Program-made: the position numbers and the translations under genes | In this document: positions 1 to 7,937 of the stretch, one piece after another | Numbering within the stretch: the first letter of the stretch is position 1 | Layout of the letters: every line of letters begins with the position of its first letter | The notes under the pieces: model-generated | What the model was told of the DNA's origin: nothing | What the model saw: only the letters and a program-made list of their open reading frames with translations | Databases searched by the model: none | NCBI RefSeq assembly: GCF_024347195.1 | Contig: NZ_AP025281.1 | Span: forward strand, 4,960,001-5,024,000 | Source of the DNA: Aliamphritea hakodatensis | GTDB taxonomy: Bacteria; Pseudomonadota; Gammaproteobacteria; Pseudomonadales; Balneatricaceae | Length of the DNA: 64,000 nt | Direction: 5' to 3'

Positions 1-631
1 AACCGGTCTCCCGGGACAACACCAGTGTGTTGGGATACTGAGCCCGCCAGCTTTGCCAGGAGGTATACCAGGACGGCACCATCTGCAGCGCCTGCCCTTT
101 ATATTCCCCGGTTACCGCCCGGTTCTGCAGTTGCGACCAGAGAGACTCTGTCTGGCGGTCATAGAGCAGTACATCGCTGTTATACAGCAAACCCGAGACC
201 CCGAATGACAACGCGTTTCCCGCAGGGGCCGCCTGATACACAACGCCGGTGCCGCACAGCGGGCAATAGGTAACCACCAGTGCATTGTCCGGCCCGGCGC
301 CAAAACGGTCGTTGACGATCTCATGCCAGTCGAGAATAGCAATGGGGTAGGCTTTAGCAATGCCGTTATGCACCACTCCCATTATCCGGGCATCCGGGCG
401 CAACCATCCGGCCGCAACGGCTTCAGTAAAACGGGGGTTATCAATGGCAGGAATGCCGTCCCGTGGCGGGCCGCCGGAGAGAATCTGACGGCTATCCAGC
501 AGGCTGTCACTGAGATCAAAGCCATTCAGGGAACGGGCCTGTAAAGACATGCAAACGCTGCTGAACAGCAACCCTGTCAGCAACATTTTTAACCAGAAAA
601 TGCGGTAAAACGGAGAGATAAATAACGGCAT
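1..631 (-). CDS. DUF3179 domain protein, 3' end cut by window edge
   Basis: The reading frame stays open from an ATG at 631 to the left edge, so about 210 residues are visible and the C-terminus is missing. A hydrophobic N-terminus (about residues 10-32) looks like a signal peptide or membrane anchor, so the protein is probably exported. The motif TYCPLCGTG with nearby DWHEIVND is the pattern I associate with DUF3179, a family without a settled function. The start is supported by AGGAGG eight bases upstream. A second Met at codon 16 is possible but has no better ribosome site. It is transcribed in the same direction as the MFS gene, 65 bases away, so the two may form one unit. Family call good; function unknown. 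Confidence 0.75.
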   Translation of the reverse strand, partial: MPLFISPFYRIFWLKMLLTGLLFSSVCMSLQARSLNGFDLSDSLLDSRQILSGGPPRDGIPAIDNPRFTEAVAAGWLRPDARIMGVVHNGIAKAYPIAILDWHEIVNDRFGAGPDNALVVTYCPLCGTGVVYQAAPAGNALSFGVSGLLYNSDVLLYDRQTESLWSQLQNRAVTGEYKGQALQMVPSWYTSWQSWRAQYPNTLVLSRETG

Positions 632-696
632 AGGCTGATCCTCCTGTGGGATCATCATATACCGGGTTGCGGCACATGAGTACCGCCATCCACTGG

Positions 697-1893
697 CTAG
701 CGAATTGCGACTGCAACATCTGACTGTGGCTGCCCTTCCAGCCACTTCAGCCATACCAGCAATACAGCCCCAAGCAACATCATTCCCGCCGCCAGATACA
801 GCCCCTGGGCATAACTGCCACTGCCCGCCGCCAGCCAGCCGGTCACTGCCGGGGCAACAATCTGGGCAACCCCGTAAGAAATGGTCATCCGGCCCATCAT
901 TTTAGCCGGGCGGGTCGGGTAATAGCGGCCCGCCATCGCCAGCACCAGGCTGACCATGCCCACAAAGGTTGCGCCAAACAGCGCCGCGCCACACAGGGCA
1001 AACCACAGGCTGCTGCCCAGCAACGGCAATACAATCCCCACGATCTGTAACAGACAGGCCAGTAACAGGGCATAGACATCCCCGGTGACACGGGCGACCC
1101 TGTCCCAGATAAAGCATGCCGGCATGGCACCTATGCCCACCAGCATAAAGGTAATGCTGCCCTGCCCTTCCATACCCGGCAGCGCTTCCACGATGGCGCT
1201 GATGAAGGTTGCACTCACTGCATAGCCAATACCGGCACAGAAATACGCCGCCATAAACACCCAGATAAACAGCCGCCCCGGTGGGTTATCCGGCATCGGC
1301 TGCCCGGTGGTGGTCATTCCGCTGGTATCCGGTGCCGGCATCCAGCGCCAGGCCAGCACGGTTAGCACCAGCGCCAGCACGGTCAGCAGATACCACTGCT
1401 GCTGCCAGTCAGCGACCCGTACCGTCACTTCCACCAGCATGGCGCAGCAGGCAATACCCAGCCCGATCCCGCCAAAATGAATGCCCAGCTCACCCCGCTG
1501 CCCGTTGCGCATCAGCCAGTTCAGCACCAGCCCGGACCCCAGTAACATGCCGGCGGCACTGCTCAGCCCGGCAAAAAACCGCGACACAGCCCAAACCCAG
1601 AGATTATCCGTCAGCCCCATCATCAGGGTGGTCCCCACCGCCACCAGTAAGCCAATCCGGAACAGCCGGTCTTTAAGCTGCAAATCACTGATCAGCGATG
1701 CAATCACCGCGCCACTTAAATAGCCCACATAGTTCAGTGCCGCCAGCCAGCCCCCTGCCGCCAGACTCAGATCCGTATGCTGCTGCATGATGCCCAGCAA
1801 AGGCGTATAGGCAAACCGGGCCACGCCCATGGTGATCACCAGCCCCAACACGCCTGCCGCCAGCACGCGGAATTTTTCTGATAACTGCAACAC
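697..1893 (-). CDS. MFS transporter, YbfB/YjiJ family
   Basis: A 398-residue polytopic membrane protein with about twelve hydrophobic segments. The N-terminal pattern GVARFAYTPLL is typical of the YbfB/YjiJ (MFS_4) group of major facilitator carriers; the substrate of this group is not established. The start is GTG at 1893, with AGGAG seven bases upstream; the second codon is TTG. A LysR regulator is transcribed divergently from 2052, the usual layout for a regulator controlling its neighbour, so the carrier is probably induced by the LysR ligand. Length is normal for the family. Direction of transport cannot be read from the sequence. Confidence 0.85.
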   Translation of the reverse strand: MLQLSEKFRVLAAGVLGLVITMGVARFAYTPLLGIMQQHTDLSLAAGGWLAALNYVGYLSGAVIASLISDLQLKDRLFRIGLLVAVGTTLMMGLTDNLWVWAVSRFFAGLSSAAGMLLGSGLVLNWLMRNGQRGELGIHFGGIGLGIACCAMLVEVTVRVADWQQQWYLLTVLALVLTVLAWRWMPAPDTSGMTTTGQPMPDNPPGRLFIWVFMAAYFCAGIGYAVSATFISAIVEALPGMEGQGSITFMLVGIGAMPACFIWDRVARVTGDVYALLLACLLQIVGIVLPLLGSSLWFALCGAALFGATFVGMVSLVLAMAGRYYPTRPAKMMGRMTISYGVAQIVAPAVTGWLAAGSGSYAQGLYLAAGMMLLGAVLLVWLKWLEGQPQSDVAVAIR

Positions 1894-2051
1894 TGAATCG
1901 CTCCTAATCCATTACATACCGGCATTTGCCGGTTCGGGACACAAGGTACATAATGACAATCATCGCAACAAGCGAATCATTTTGATATAAACATTCTGTA
2001 TAACAGATACATCAAAAGACTTACTAAAGAGACTGGTTAAAGAGATCAACT

Positions 2052-2921
2052 ATGGACCTGGCTGCCCTGCATACATTTATCAGCGTCATTGAACAGGGCG
2101 GCATTCTGGCCGCGTCCCGACATCTGAATACGGTTCAGTCCAACGTCACCTCACGGATTAAACGGCTCGAGGAGGCACTGGATACCCAGCTGTTTTACCG
2201 TCAGGGCCGCGGGCTGGTGCTTTCACCGTCCGGTCAGGTGCTGGAAAGCTATGCCCGGCGGATGCTGCAACTGGAAATTCAGGCCACGCAGGCGGTACGG
2301 CAGGCGGGAAATCAGAGTGGTGAATTGCGCATCGGCACCATGGAATCCTTTGCCGCGTTGCGGCTTTCGCCGATTTTGCGGCAACTGCGCCACGACCATC
2401 CAGGCCTGCAGTTACAGATCAGCACCAACACCACTGATGATCTGATCCGGGCGATACTGCAACATAAACTCGACTGCGCCTTTGTTGGCGGCCCGGTTGA
2501 ACATCCGGATATCCGGGTCAGCCAGGTGATCGAAGAAGAACTGGTACTGGTCTGCAGCAACCAGTCCGGTACACCGGAGATTGCTCAGTTACCGCTGATC
2601 CTGTTCCGGGACGGCTGCGCCTACCGTACAAGAGCCCTGAACTGGCAACAGCACAGTGGCAATCACGCACAACAGTTAATGGAAATGGGCAGCCTGGATG
2701 GTATTCTCAGCTGTGTTGCAGCCGGTCTGGGCTGCACGCTGCTGCCGGCGGCGGTGGTTGCCGCCAGCAGTCATCAGCCGGCGCTGCACACAGAACAGCT
2801 GCCTGCGGCGCTAAGCTGTGTACCGACACTGATGATTCAGCATAAAGATGCCCTGCCACTGCCAGCCCTGACGGATTTAAGTGAACAGGTCAGCCGGTTA
2901 CTGGCGGAGCAGGCCGCCTGA
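2052..2921 (+). CDS. LysR-family transcriptional regulator
   Basis: A 289-residue regulator with the standard LysR layout: a winged helix-turn-helix at about residues 1-60 (starting MDLAALHTFISV, with the recognition helix near the SNVTSRIKRLE stretch) and a periplasmic-binding-protein-like effector domain from about 90 to the end. It is divergent from the MFS gene, with 158 bases between the starts, and most likely controls that gene and itself. Its stop lies inside a hairpin shared with the convergent modC gene. The effector cannot be inferred. The start ATG at 2052 follows a purine-rich AAAGAGAT stretch. Confidence 0.88.
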   Translation: MDLAALHTFISVIEQGGILAASRHLNTVQSNVTSRIKRLEEALDTQLFYRQGRGLVLSPSGQVLESYARRMLQLEIQATQAVRQAGNQSGELRIGTMESFAALRLSPILRQLRHDHPGLQLQISTNTTDDLIRAILQHKLDCAFVGGPVEHPDIRVSQVIEEELVLVCSNQSGTPEIAQLPLILFRDGCAYRTRALNWQQHSGNHAQQLMEMGSLDGILSCVAAGLGCTLLPAAVVAASSHQPALHTEQLPAALSCVPTLMIQHKDALPLPALTDLSEQVSRLLAEQAA

Positions 2922-2945
2922 GCCGCACACTGAAACGCTCAGGCG
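2915..2945. terminator. Hairpin between convergent lysR and modC
   Basis: Perfect 9-base inverted repeat, CGCCTGAGC (2915-2923) and GCTCAGGCG (2937-2945), with a 13-base loop. It contains the stop codon of the LysR gene and lies 14 bases past the end of modC. There is no T-run on either side, so it may protect 3' ends or end transcription weakly rather than act as a strong intrinsic terminator. Confidence 0.5.
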
Positions 2946-2958
2946 ATAAAGTCGCGGA

Positions 2959-4029
2959 TCAGGCCAACACGGCCACACTCTTGATCTGGGCATATACCTG
3001 ACGGCCCGGTTGCAGATTCAACTCAGCGGCCGATTTGCAGGTAATTCTTGCCAGAATCAGATCATTGCCTATCCGTAACCGGACCGTCACCTGCGCGGTA
3101 CTCGTTTCTGCCAGTGCTTCCACCTGTGCCGGAAAGATATTCAGAATACTGGTATCGCTTTGCCGGTTCAGGGTCAGGCTGACATCCCGGGCCTGAATCT
3201 GCAGCCGGGCCCGCTGCCCCTGTGGCATCCGCTCCCCGGCCACCGCAAAACGGCCGCCGGAAAACACCAGATAACTCAGATCATAGGCGGCATCGCGGCC
3301 AGCCACGACGGCTTCAATCACAGTTTCCGCATCCGGCCCCTGTGCCAATGGCATATCCAGGCGGGTAAACACCGTTTCCAGCGGGCCTTCTGCAACCGCC
3401 CGACCAGCCTGCATCATCACCAGATGATCCGCCAGACGGGCCACTTCATCCCGGGAATGGCTCACATACAGCAAAGGAATATCCAACTGCTGATGGAGGT
3501 TTTCCAGATACGGCAGAATTTCCAGCTTGCGGGCATCATCCAGCGCCGCCATCGGCTCATCCAGTAACAGCACCTGCGGACTTACCGCCAGCGCCCGGGC
3601 AATGGCCACCCGCTGCTGCTCACCACCGGATAACTGATACGGCTGGCGGTTCAGCAGATGACCGATCCCCAGCAATTCAACAGCGGCATCCAGCGAAATG
3701 GCTTTATCGCTGTCAGGCTTACTGCGCTTCAGACCAAACTCGATATTCTTCTGTACACTCAGGTGCTCGAACAGGCTGGGTTCCTGAAACACATAGCCGA
3801 TCGGCCGCTTATGTACCGCTAACCGTGTACGGCTGTCCTGCCAGATCTGATCATTGACTGTCAGCTCACCCTGCGCCTGAGGCTCCAGCCCCGCAATTGC
3901 CCGCAGCAGTGTGGTTTTGCCACAGCCGGACGGTCCAAAAATGGCCGTTACGCCTTTGGCAGGTAACTGCAGATCCACATCCAGATCAAACTCACCGCGA
4001 CTCAGCCGGAAACGCGCCTGAATGCTCAT
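2959..4029 (-). CDS. modC: Molybdate ABC transporter ATPase ModC
   Basis: ATP-hydrolysing subunit of the ModABC molybdate importer, on the cytoplasmic face of the inner membrane. The 356 residues show Walker A FGPSGCGKTT near residue 33, the signature LSGGEQQRVAIARAL, Walker B LLLDEPMAALD and a histidine switch, followed by a C-terminal TOBE domain (about 285-350) that binds oxyanion in this family. The ATG at 4029 overlaps the modB stop by four bases (ATGA), giving translational coupling. Order is modA-modB-modC, as in E. coli. No modE gene is visible nearby. Full length, nothing broken. Confidence 0.95.
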   Translation of the reverse strand: MSIQARFRLSRGEFDLDVDLQLPAKGVTAIFGPSGCGKTTLLRAIAGLEPQAQGELTVNDQIWQDSRTRLAVHKRPIGYVFQEPSLFEHLSVQKNIEFGLKRSKPDSDKAISLDAAVELLGIGHLLNRQPYQLSGGEQQRVAIARALAVSPQVLLLDEPMAALDDARKLEILPYLENLHQQLDIPLLYVSHSRDEVARLADHLVMMQAGRAVAEGPLETVFTRLDMPLAQGPDAETVIEAVVAGRDAAYDLSYLVFSGGRFAVAGERMPQGQRARLQIQARDVSLTLNRQSDTSILNIFPAQVEALAETSTAQVTVRLRIGNDLILARITCKSAAELNLQPGRQVYAQIKSVAVLA

Positions 4030-4706
4030 AAGCGCACCACCATAAAGCGACGGTTTAAGGCATACACCGCCATCAGCATCACGAATGACAGGGCCAGCAA
4101 GCCACCGGATAGCCAGTGGGCCTGACCGTATTCAAGTGCTTCCACATGATCATAAATCGCAATAGAAACCACCTGGGTTTCGCCGGGAATATTACCGCCG
4201 ATCATCAGCACTACGCCGAACTCACCCAGGGTATGGGCAAAGCCCAGCACTGCCGCCGTGAGAAATCCTGGCCGGGCCAGTGGCACCGCCACGCTGAAAA
4301 AGCGGTCCAGCGGTGCAGCCCGTAAGGTTGCAGCCACTTCCAGCGGCCGCCGGCCAATTGCCCGGAACGCGTTCTGCAGCGGCTGCACCACAAACGGCAG
4401 GGAATAAAAGACGGAGCCAATCACCAGTCCGGTAAAGCTGAAGGGTAACGGATCGCCCCCCATGGATTTAACCAGGCTGCCCACTGGCCCGTCGGGAGCC
4501 AGCGCCAGCAACAGATAAAAGCCCAGCACAGTCGGCGGCAACACCAGCGGCAACGCCACAACGGCTTCAATAAGGAATTTATAACGCCAGCGGCTACGGG
4601 CCAGCCACCAGGCAAAAGGCGTTCCGACCAACAGCAGAATCAGGGTGGTGACCCCCGCCAGCTGTAAGGTAATCAGTAACGCATCAAGATCTTGTTGAGT
4701 CAGCAT
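4026..4706 (-). CDS. modB: Molybdate ABC transporter permease ModB
   Basis: Inner-membrane permease of the molybdate importer, 226 residues with about five hydrophobic segments. The EAA-type loop that docks on ModC is visible around residues 135-155 (GRRPLEVAATLRAAPLDRF). Close to the 229 residues of the E. coli protein. Its ATG at 4706 overlaps the last base of the modA stop, and its own stop overlaps the modC start by four bases, so the three genes are one operon. Confidence 0.95.
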   Translation of the reverse strand: MLTQQDLDALLITLQLAGVTTLILLLVGTPFAWWLARSRWRYKFLIEAVVALPLVLPPTVLGFYLLLALAPDGPVGSLVKSMGGDPLPFSFTGLVIGSVFYSLPFVVQPLQNAFRAIGRRPLEVAATLRAAPLDRFFSVAVPLARPGFLTAAVLGFAHTLGEFGVVLMIGGNIPGETQVVSIAIYDHVEALEYGQAHWLSGGLLALSFVMLMAVYALNRRFMVVRL

Positions 4707-5470
4707 TATTGGCCATCATCTGCGACACTCTCATAACCGTAACGGCTGATGATTTCAGTGCCTGCCGGGCTTTGCACAAACTGCATAAACTGCTGTGCGG
4801 CCGGCGTATCTTTAAGTAATACCGCCTGCTGGCGGATCGGTGTATAGCTGTTCTGGTCCGGTAACCACTGCGACCCGCCGGCATCCGGTAAGGCTTTCAG
4901 CTGCGAATAGGCAACAAAACCCAGTTGGGCATTACCGCTGCGGACGAACTGAAACGTCTGACCGATATTCTCGCCCCGCACCGCACGGCTGCGCAGCCCG
5001 GGCCAGACACCGGCCCGCTCCATGACTTCCTGTGCTGCCCGGCCATAAGGGGCCAGCTTAGGGTTCGCCATCGCCAGATGGCGGAACGCCTCTGAATGCA
5101 GCACCTGCCCCTCCGGATCAATCAGACTGGCGTCCGGGCTCCACAACACCAACTTGCCGGTCGCATAGGTGAAACGGCTGCCGGGCACCGCAATGCCTTC
5201 ATCATCAAGCAACTTTGGGCGCTTGGTATCTGCGGCAAAAAAAACATCAAAAGGCGCGCCGTGTTTAATCTGCGCGTAATGTTTACCGGTTGAACCGAAA
5301 ATCAGCTTGGTGCTATGACCACTCTGCGCCGTAAAGTGTTCCGCTAATGCTTCCATCGCGGCAATAAAATTACTCGCCACCGCAATGCGTACCTCAGCAG
5401 CACCGGCATTCACGGCCAGCAACAGGCCGCACCCCAGACAAAAACTTCGCAGCAAAAACTTCATTCTCAT
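4706..5470 (-). CDS. modA: Molybdate-binding periplasmic protein ModA
   Basis: Periplasmic substrate-binding protein of the molybdate importer, 254 residues. An N-terminal signal peptide (about residues 1-25, ending NAGAA) precedes the mature start EVRIAVASNF, typical of ModA; SGHSTKLIFGSTGKHYAQI forms part of the oxyanion-binding region. Two Met codons are possible (1 and 3); the first is used because AGGCGTGA lies just upstream. First gene of modABC. I looked for a ModE-type inverted repeat upstream (5471-5599) and found none that was convincing, so regulation by molybdate is not shown. Confidence 0.94.
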   Translation of the reverse strand: MRMKFLLRSFCLGCGLLLAVNAGAAEVRIAVASNFIAAMEALAEHFTAQSGHSTKLIFGSTGKHYAQIKHGAPFDVFFAADTKRPKLLDDEGIAVPGSRFTYATGKLVLWSPDASLIDPEGQVLHSEAFRHLAMANPKLAPYGRAAQEVMERAGVWPGLRSRAVRGENIGQTFQFVRSGNAQLGFVAYSQLKALPDAGGSQWLPDQNSYTPIRQQAVLLKDTPAAQQFMQFVQSPAGTEIISRYGYESVADDGQ

Positions 5471-5549
5471 TCACGCCTATACATATCAGCCAGTGTTCTA
5501 CCGGTATGACGGATTTATAGCAGATCGGGCCAGCCAGTGGCAGCAGAAT

Positions 5550-5567
5550 TGCCCCGTGAACGGGGCA
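5550..5567 (-). terminator. GC-rich hairpin after the puuBR-like operon
   Basis: Inverted repeat TGCCCCGT / ACGGGGCA with a very short loop, 33 bases past the end of the PuuR-like gene on the minus strand and before the modA start. The following minus-strand bases are ATTCTG, only weakly T-rich. Likely separates the two operons. Confidence 0.45.
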
Positions 5568-5599
5568 CAGAGATCACTCAGATCAGGTTTACAGTAACA

Positions 5600-6142
5600 T
5601 CAGAAGGATGGTGGCGTGTGCGCACTGACAATCCGGCACTGCTTATTGGTTTTATTCCGGAAGCGGTGAGGAATTTTAGTCTGGAAGTTATAGCTGTCAC
5701 CCTGCTCCAGATTGAAGATTTCACCGCCGACCGTCAGTTCAATTTTTCCTTCGATGACAGTACCGGCTTCCTCACCTTCGTGTTCCATCAGCTCGGTGCC
5801 GGTATCCGCGCCCGGCTCGTAACATTCAATAAAGAACGCCAGGGTACGTTTGTTATCCGGGTTACCCACCAGCTTCCAGTGGATGTCATCGGTGCCCATA
5901 TCGATCAGCTCATCGGGGCGGAATATCACCTGCCGTTTGGCTTCAATATCGGCGGTAAAAAACTCGGTAACCGTCATCGGTATGCCGCTGAGAATTTTCT
6001 TCAGCGAAGCCACGGAAGGGCTGACCGCATTACGCTCGATCATCGAAATGGTGCTGTTAGTCAAGCCAACACGCTTCGCCAGCTCGCGCTGAGAAAGCCC
6101 GTATATCTGGCGGATTTTTTTTAACCGGTCACCTACTTCCAC
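5600..6142 (-). CDS. puuR: PuuR-like XRE-cupin transcriptional repressor
   Basis: A 180-residue DNA-binding regulator with an XRE helix-turn-helix at residues 5-60 (LSQRELAKRVGLTNSTISMI) and a cupin sensor domain at about 105-178 (HEGEEAGTVIEGKIEL, then IPHRF and a terminal IVSAHTPPSF). Layout, length and the closing SAHTP motif match E. coli PuuR, which represses putrescine catabolism genes and is released by putrescine. I place the start at GTG 6142, with AAGG seven bases upstream; the frame continues upstream but that extension is not protein-like. It follows the PuuB-like gene by 100 bases on the same strand. Likely targets are the TGATCA palindromes at 7734-7867. Confidence 0.85.
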   Translation of the reverse strand: MEVGDRLKKIRQIYGLSQRELAKRVGLTNSTISMIERNAVSPSVASLKKILSGIPMTVTEFFTADIEAKRQVIFRPDELIDMGTDDIHWKLVGNPDNKRTLAFFIECYEPGADTGTELMEHEGEEAGTVIEGKIELTVGGEIFNLEQGDSYNFQTKIPHRFRNKTNKQCRIVSAHTPPSF

Positions 6143-6242
6143 GCATCTACCTTTCGTTGACAGCTCGTTTGTGCAGCATTGTATCAGCAGACGGCACACG
6201 AATGCAGACCCACATACGCCGTGCCGTGCCAAAGCATGACGC

Positions 6243-7532
6243 TTAACGCAGTTTTTCCAGCATCCCGTAGTACCACATACCTGCTGCCATCATCTGACCG
6301 CTGACCCAGTCACCGAACGGCAAACGCACATGGCTGATATCCGCAAAGACATCAAATTTCTCCATCGACCCGGCGACTGCATCCCCCATGATTTCAGCGA
6401 TGATATGGGTCAGGCCGATACCGTGGCCGGAATAGCCCTGCGCATAATAAACATTATCTGACAGCTTACCCAGCTGCGGAATGCGGTTCACCACAATGCC
6501 CATCATGCCGCTCCAGGCATATTCGATTTCAACCCCTTTTAAGCGGGGAAAGGTCTTTTCAATCCCCGGACGCAGCTCTGCCCGGATATCTCTGGATTCC
6601 CGCCCGGAGTAATTCGCCCCGCCGCCAAACATCAGCCGCTTATCGGCGGTCAGGCGATAATAATCCAGCACAAAACGGCAGTCATACACCGCCAGATCCT
6701 GTGGGTTTATCTGGCTGGCCACCTCATCCCCCAGCGGCTTAGTTACCACGTTGCCACCACAGGCAGGAATGATCATACCTTTCATCTTCATCCCCCCTAA
6801 GCGGTGATAGGCATTACCCGCCAGAATCACCGATTTGGCCATCACCTTACCCTGTTCGGTAATCACTGCCGGGGTTGCACCGTGCTGAATGTCCACCACC
6901 TTTGAATTTTCAAAGATCAGCGCCCCCATAGACTCCGCCGCCCGGGCTTCACCGATACACAGGTTCAGCGAATGCAGATGCATATTACGGGTATTCAGTA
7001 CACCGCCATGATATATATCGGTTTCCAGATACTCCGGAATCTGCGCCGCAGACAGCAGGGTGACATCATCCCCCATGCCCCGTTCAACCGCTTCGTTATA
7101 GCCTTCTTCTAACTCCTGCATATGAGACGGTTTGTAGGCCGTGTGTAAATGCCCATGTTTGAGATCACACTGAATACCGTACTTTTCAACACGGGACTTA
7201 ATGATCTCATGCCCCCGCCAGCGCAGGTTCCAGACGAAGTCCTCTCCGGCTTTGCCCATTTTCGGCACCAGCTGTTTCAGCAAGGCCTTATCACCCGACA
7301 ATGATCCGGTGACCTGACCGCCGTTACGCCCGGTCGCGCCCCAGCCAACTTTATTCGCTTCAATGATGGCCACTTTGTAGCCTTTCTCGGCCAGCTCGAC
7401 CGCTGTCGCCACACCGGTAAAACCGCCTCCGACGATCGCCACATCCACCTGATGTTCACCTTCCAGCCGGGGGTAGTCTGTGGTTCCGTTCAGGGAATTC
7501 GCATAGTAATTGTCACAGTATTGCGCCTGCAT
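6243..7532 (-). CDS. puuB: Gamma-glutamylputrescine oxidase-like FAD enzyme
   Basis: FAD-dependent amine oxidoreductase of the DAO family, 429 residues, close to the 426 of E. coli PuuB. That enzyme oxidises gamma-glutamylputrescine to the aminoaldehyde. The FAD dinucleotide-binding motif VAIVGGGFTGVATA is at residues 31-44, followed by GWGATGRNGGQV, characteristic of this group; GYSGHGIGLTH lies near the C-terminus. The ATG at 7532 has GGAG seven bases upstream; an in-frame upstream Met has none. Divergent from the PuuA-like ligase and co-directional with the PuuR-like repressor, which supports a putrescine role. Other DAO substrates cannot be excluded from motifs alone. Confidence 0.82.
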   Translation of the reverse strand: MQAQYCDNYYANSLNGTTDYPRLEGEHQVDVAIVGGGFTGVATAVELAEKGYKVAIIEANKVGWGATGRNGGQVTGSLSGDKALLKQLVPKMGKAGEDFVWNLRWRGHEIIKSRVEKYGIQCDLKHGHLHTAYKPSHMQELEEGYNEAVERGMGDDVTLLSAAQIPEYLETDIYHGGVLNTRNMHLHSLNLCIGEARAAESMGALIFENSKVVDIQHGATPAVITEQGKVMAKSVILAGNAYHRLGGMKMKGMIIPACGGNVVTKPLGDEVASQINPQDLAVYDCRFVLDYYRLTADKRLMFGGGANYSGRESRDIRAELRPGIEKTFPRLKGVEIEYAWSGMMGIVVNRIPQLGKLSDNVYYAQGYSGHGIGLTHIIAEIMGDAVAGSMEKFDVFADISHVRLPFGDWVSGQMMAAGMWYYGMLEKLR

Positions 7533-7937
7533 CTGCTTTCTCCGAAGTGACTTGTTATGACCGGCTGAAGTGGATTTTGAACATTTATCCGTCCTGTGCT
7601 CCATGAACAGAAAACAACAAAACAGACCGGTTTTAACCTTACCAAATCCGGCTGCATTGCAACCACACCAAGCTAAACCATTGATTTAAATTAATTTTAA
7701 GGAAAAATCAACGGCAAGACAGTCAAAAACAAGTGATCATTTTTTTGATCATATTATGGATATAAAGGCCTTTAGACAATAGTATTGTAAAAAATATGAT
7801 CAATTTTCTCTTGACTCAACCCTGCCAAAAACCTAATTTAATACCCAGTTGAACATTATATTGATCACTTGCATAAAACCCGACGCACTTAATAACAGGT
7901 TTCCGGGCCACGCAGTACAAAAACAAAAAGGCATCCC
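7533..7937. promoter_or_regulatory. Divergent control region between puuBR-like and puuA-pot-like operons
   Basis: About 400 AT-rich bases with no gene. They carry four copies of the palindrome TGATCA at 7734-7739, 7746-7751, 7797-7802 and 7862-7867. The first two have centres 12 bases apart and could form one extended operator. By chance one copy is expected per about 4 kb, so four in 134 bases is notable. A PuuR-like cupin repressor encoded next door is the natural candidate to bind here. The known E. coli PuuR box differs in sequence, so the assignment is inference. Confidence 0.6.
7811..7839 (+). promoter_or_regulatory. Candidate sigma-70 promoter for the puuA-pot-like operon
   Basis: TTGACT (7811-7816), a 17-base spacer, then TAATTT (7834-7839). 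The -35 is good and the -10 is weak. It lies between two TGATCA palindromes, one 8 bases upstream of the -35 and one in the leader, a geometry suited to repression. Confidence 0.4.

Noticed and set aside
1..631. Apparent frameshift in the DUF3179 gene around 290-300
   Set aside because: Careful re-reading of GGCGCCGGGCCGGAC shows one continuous frame through NDRFGAGPDNALVV.
5471..5599. ModE operator or molybdenum-cofactor riboswitch before modA
   Set aside because: No matching inverted repeat and too little conserved structure in 130 bases; only a hairpin that fits a terminator for the upstream operon.
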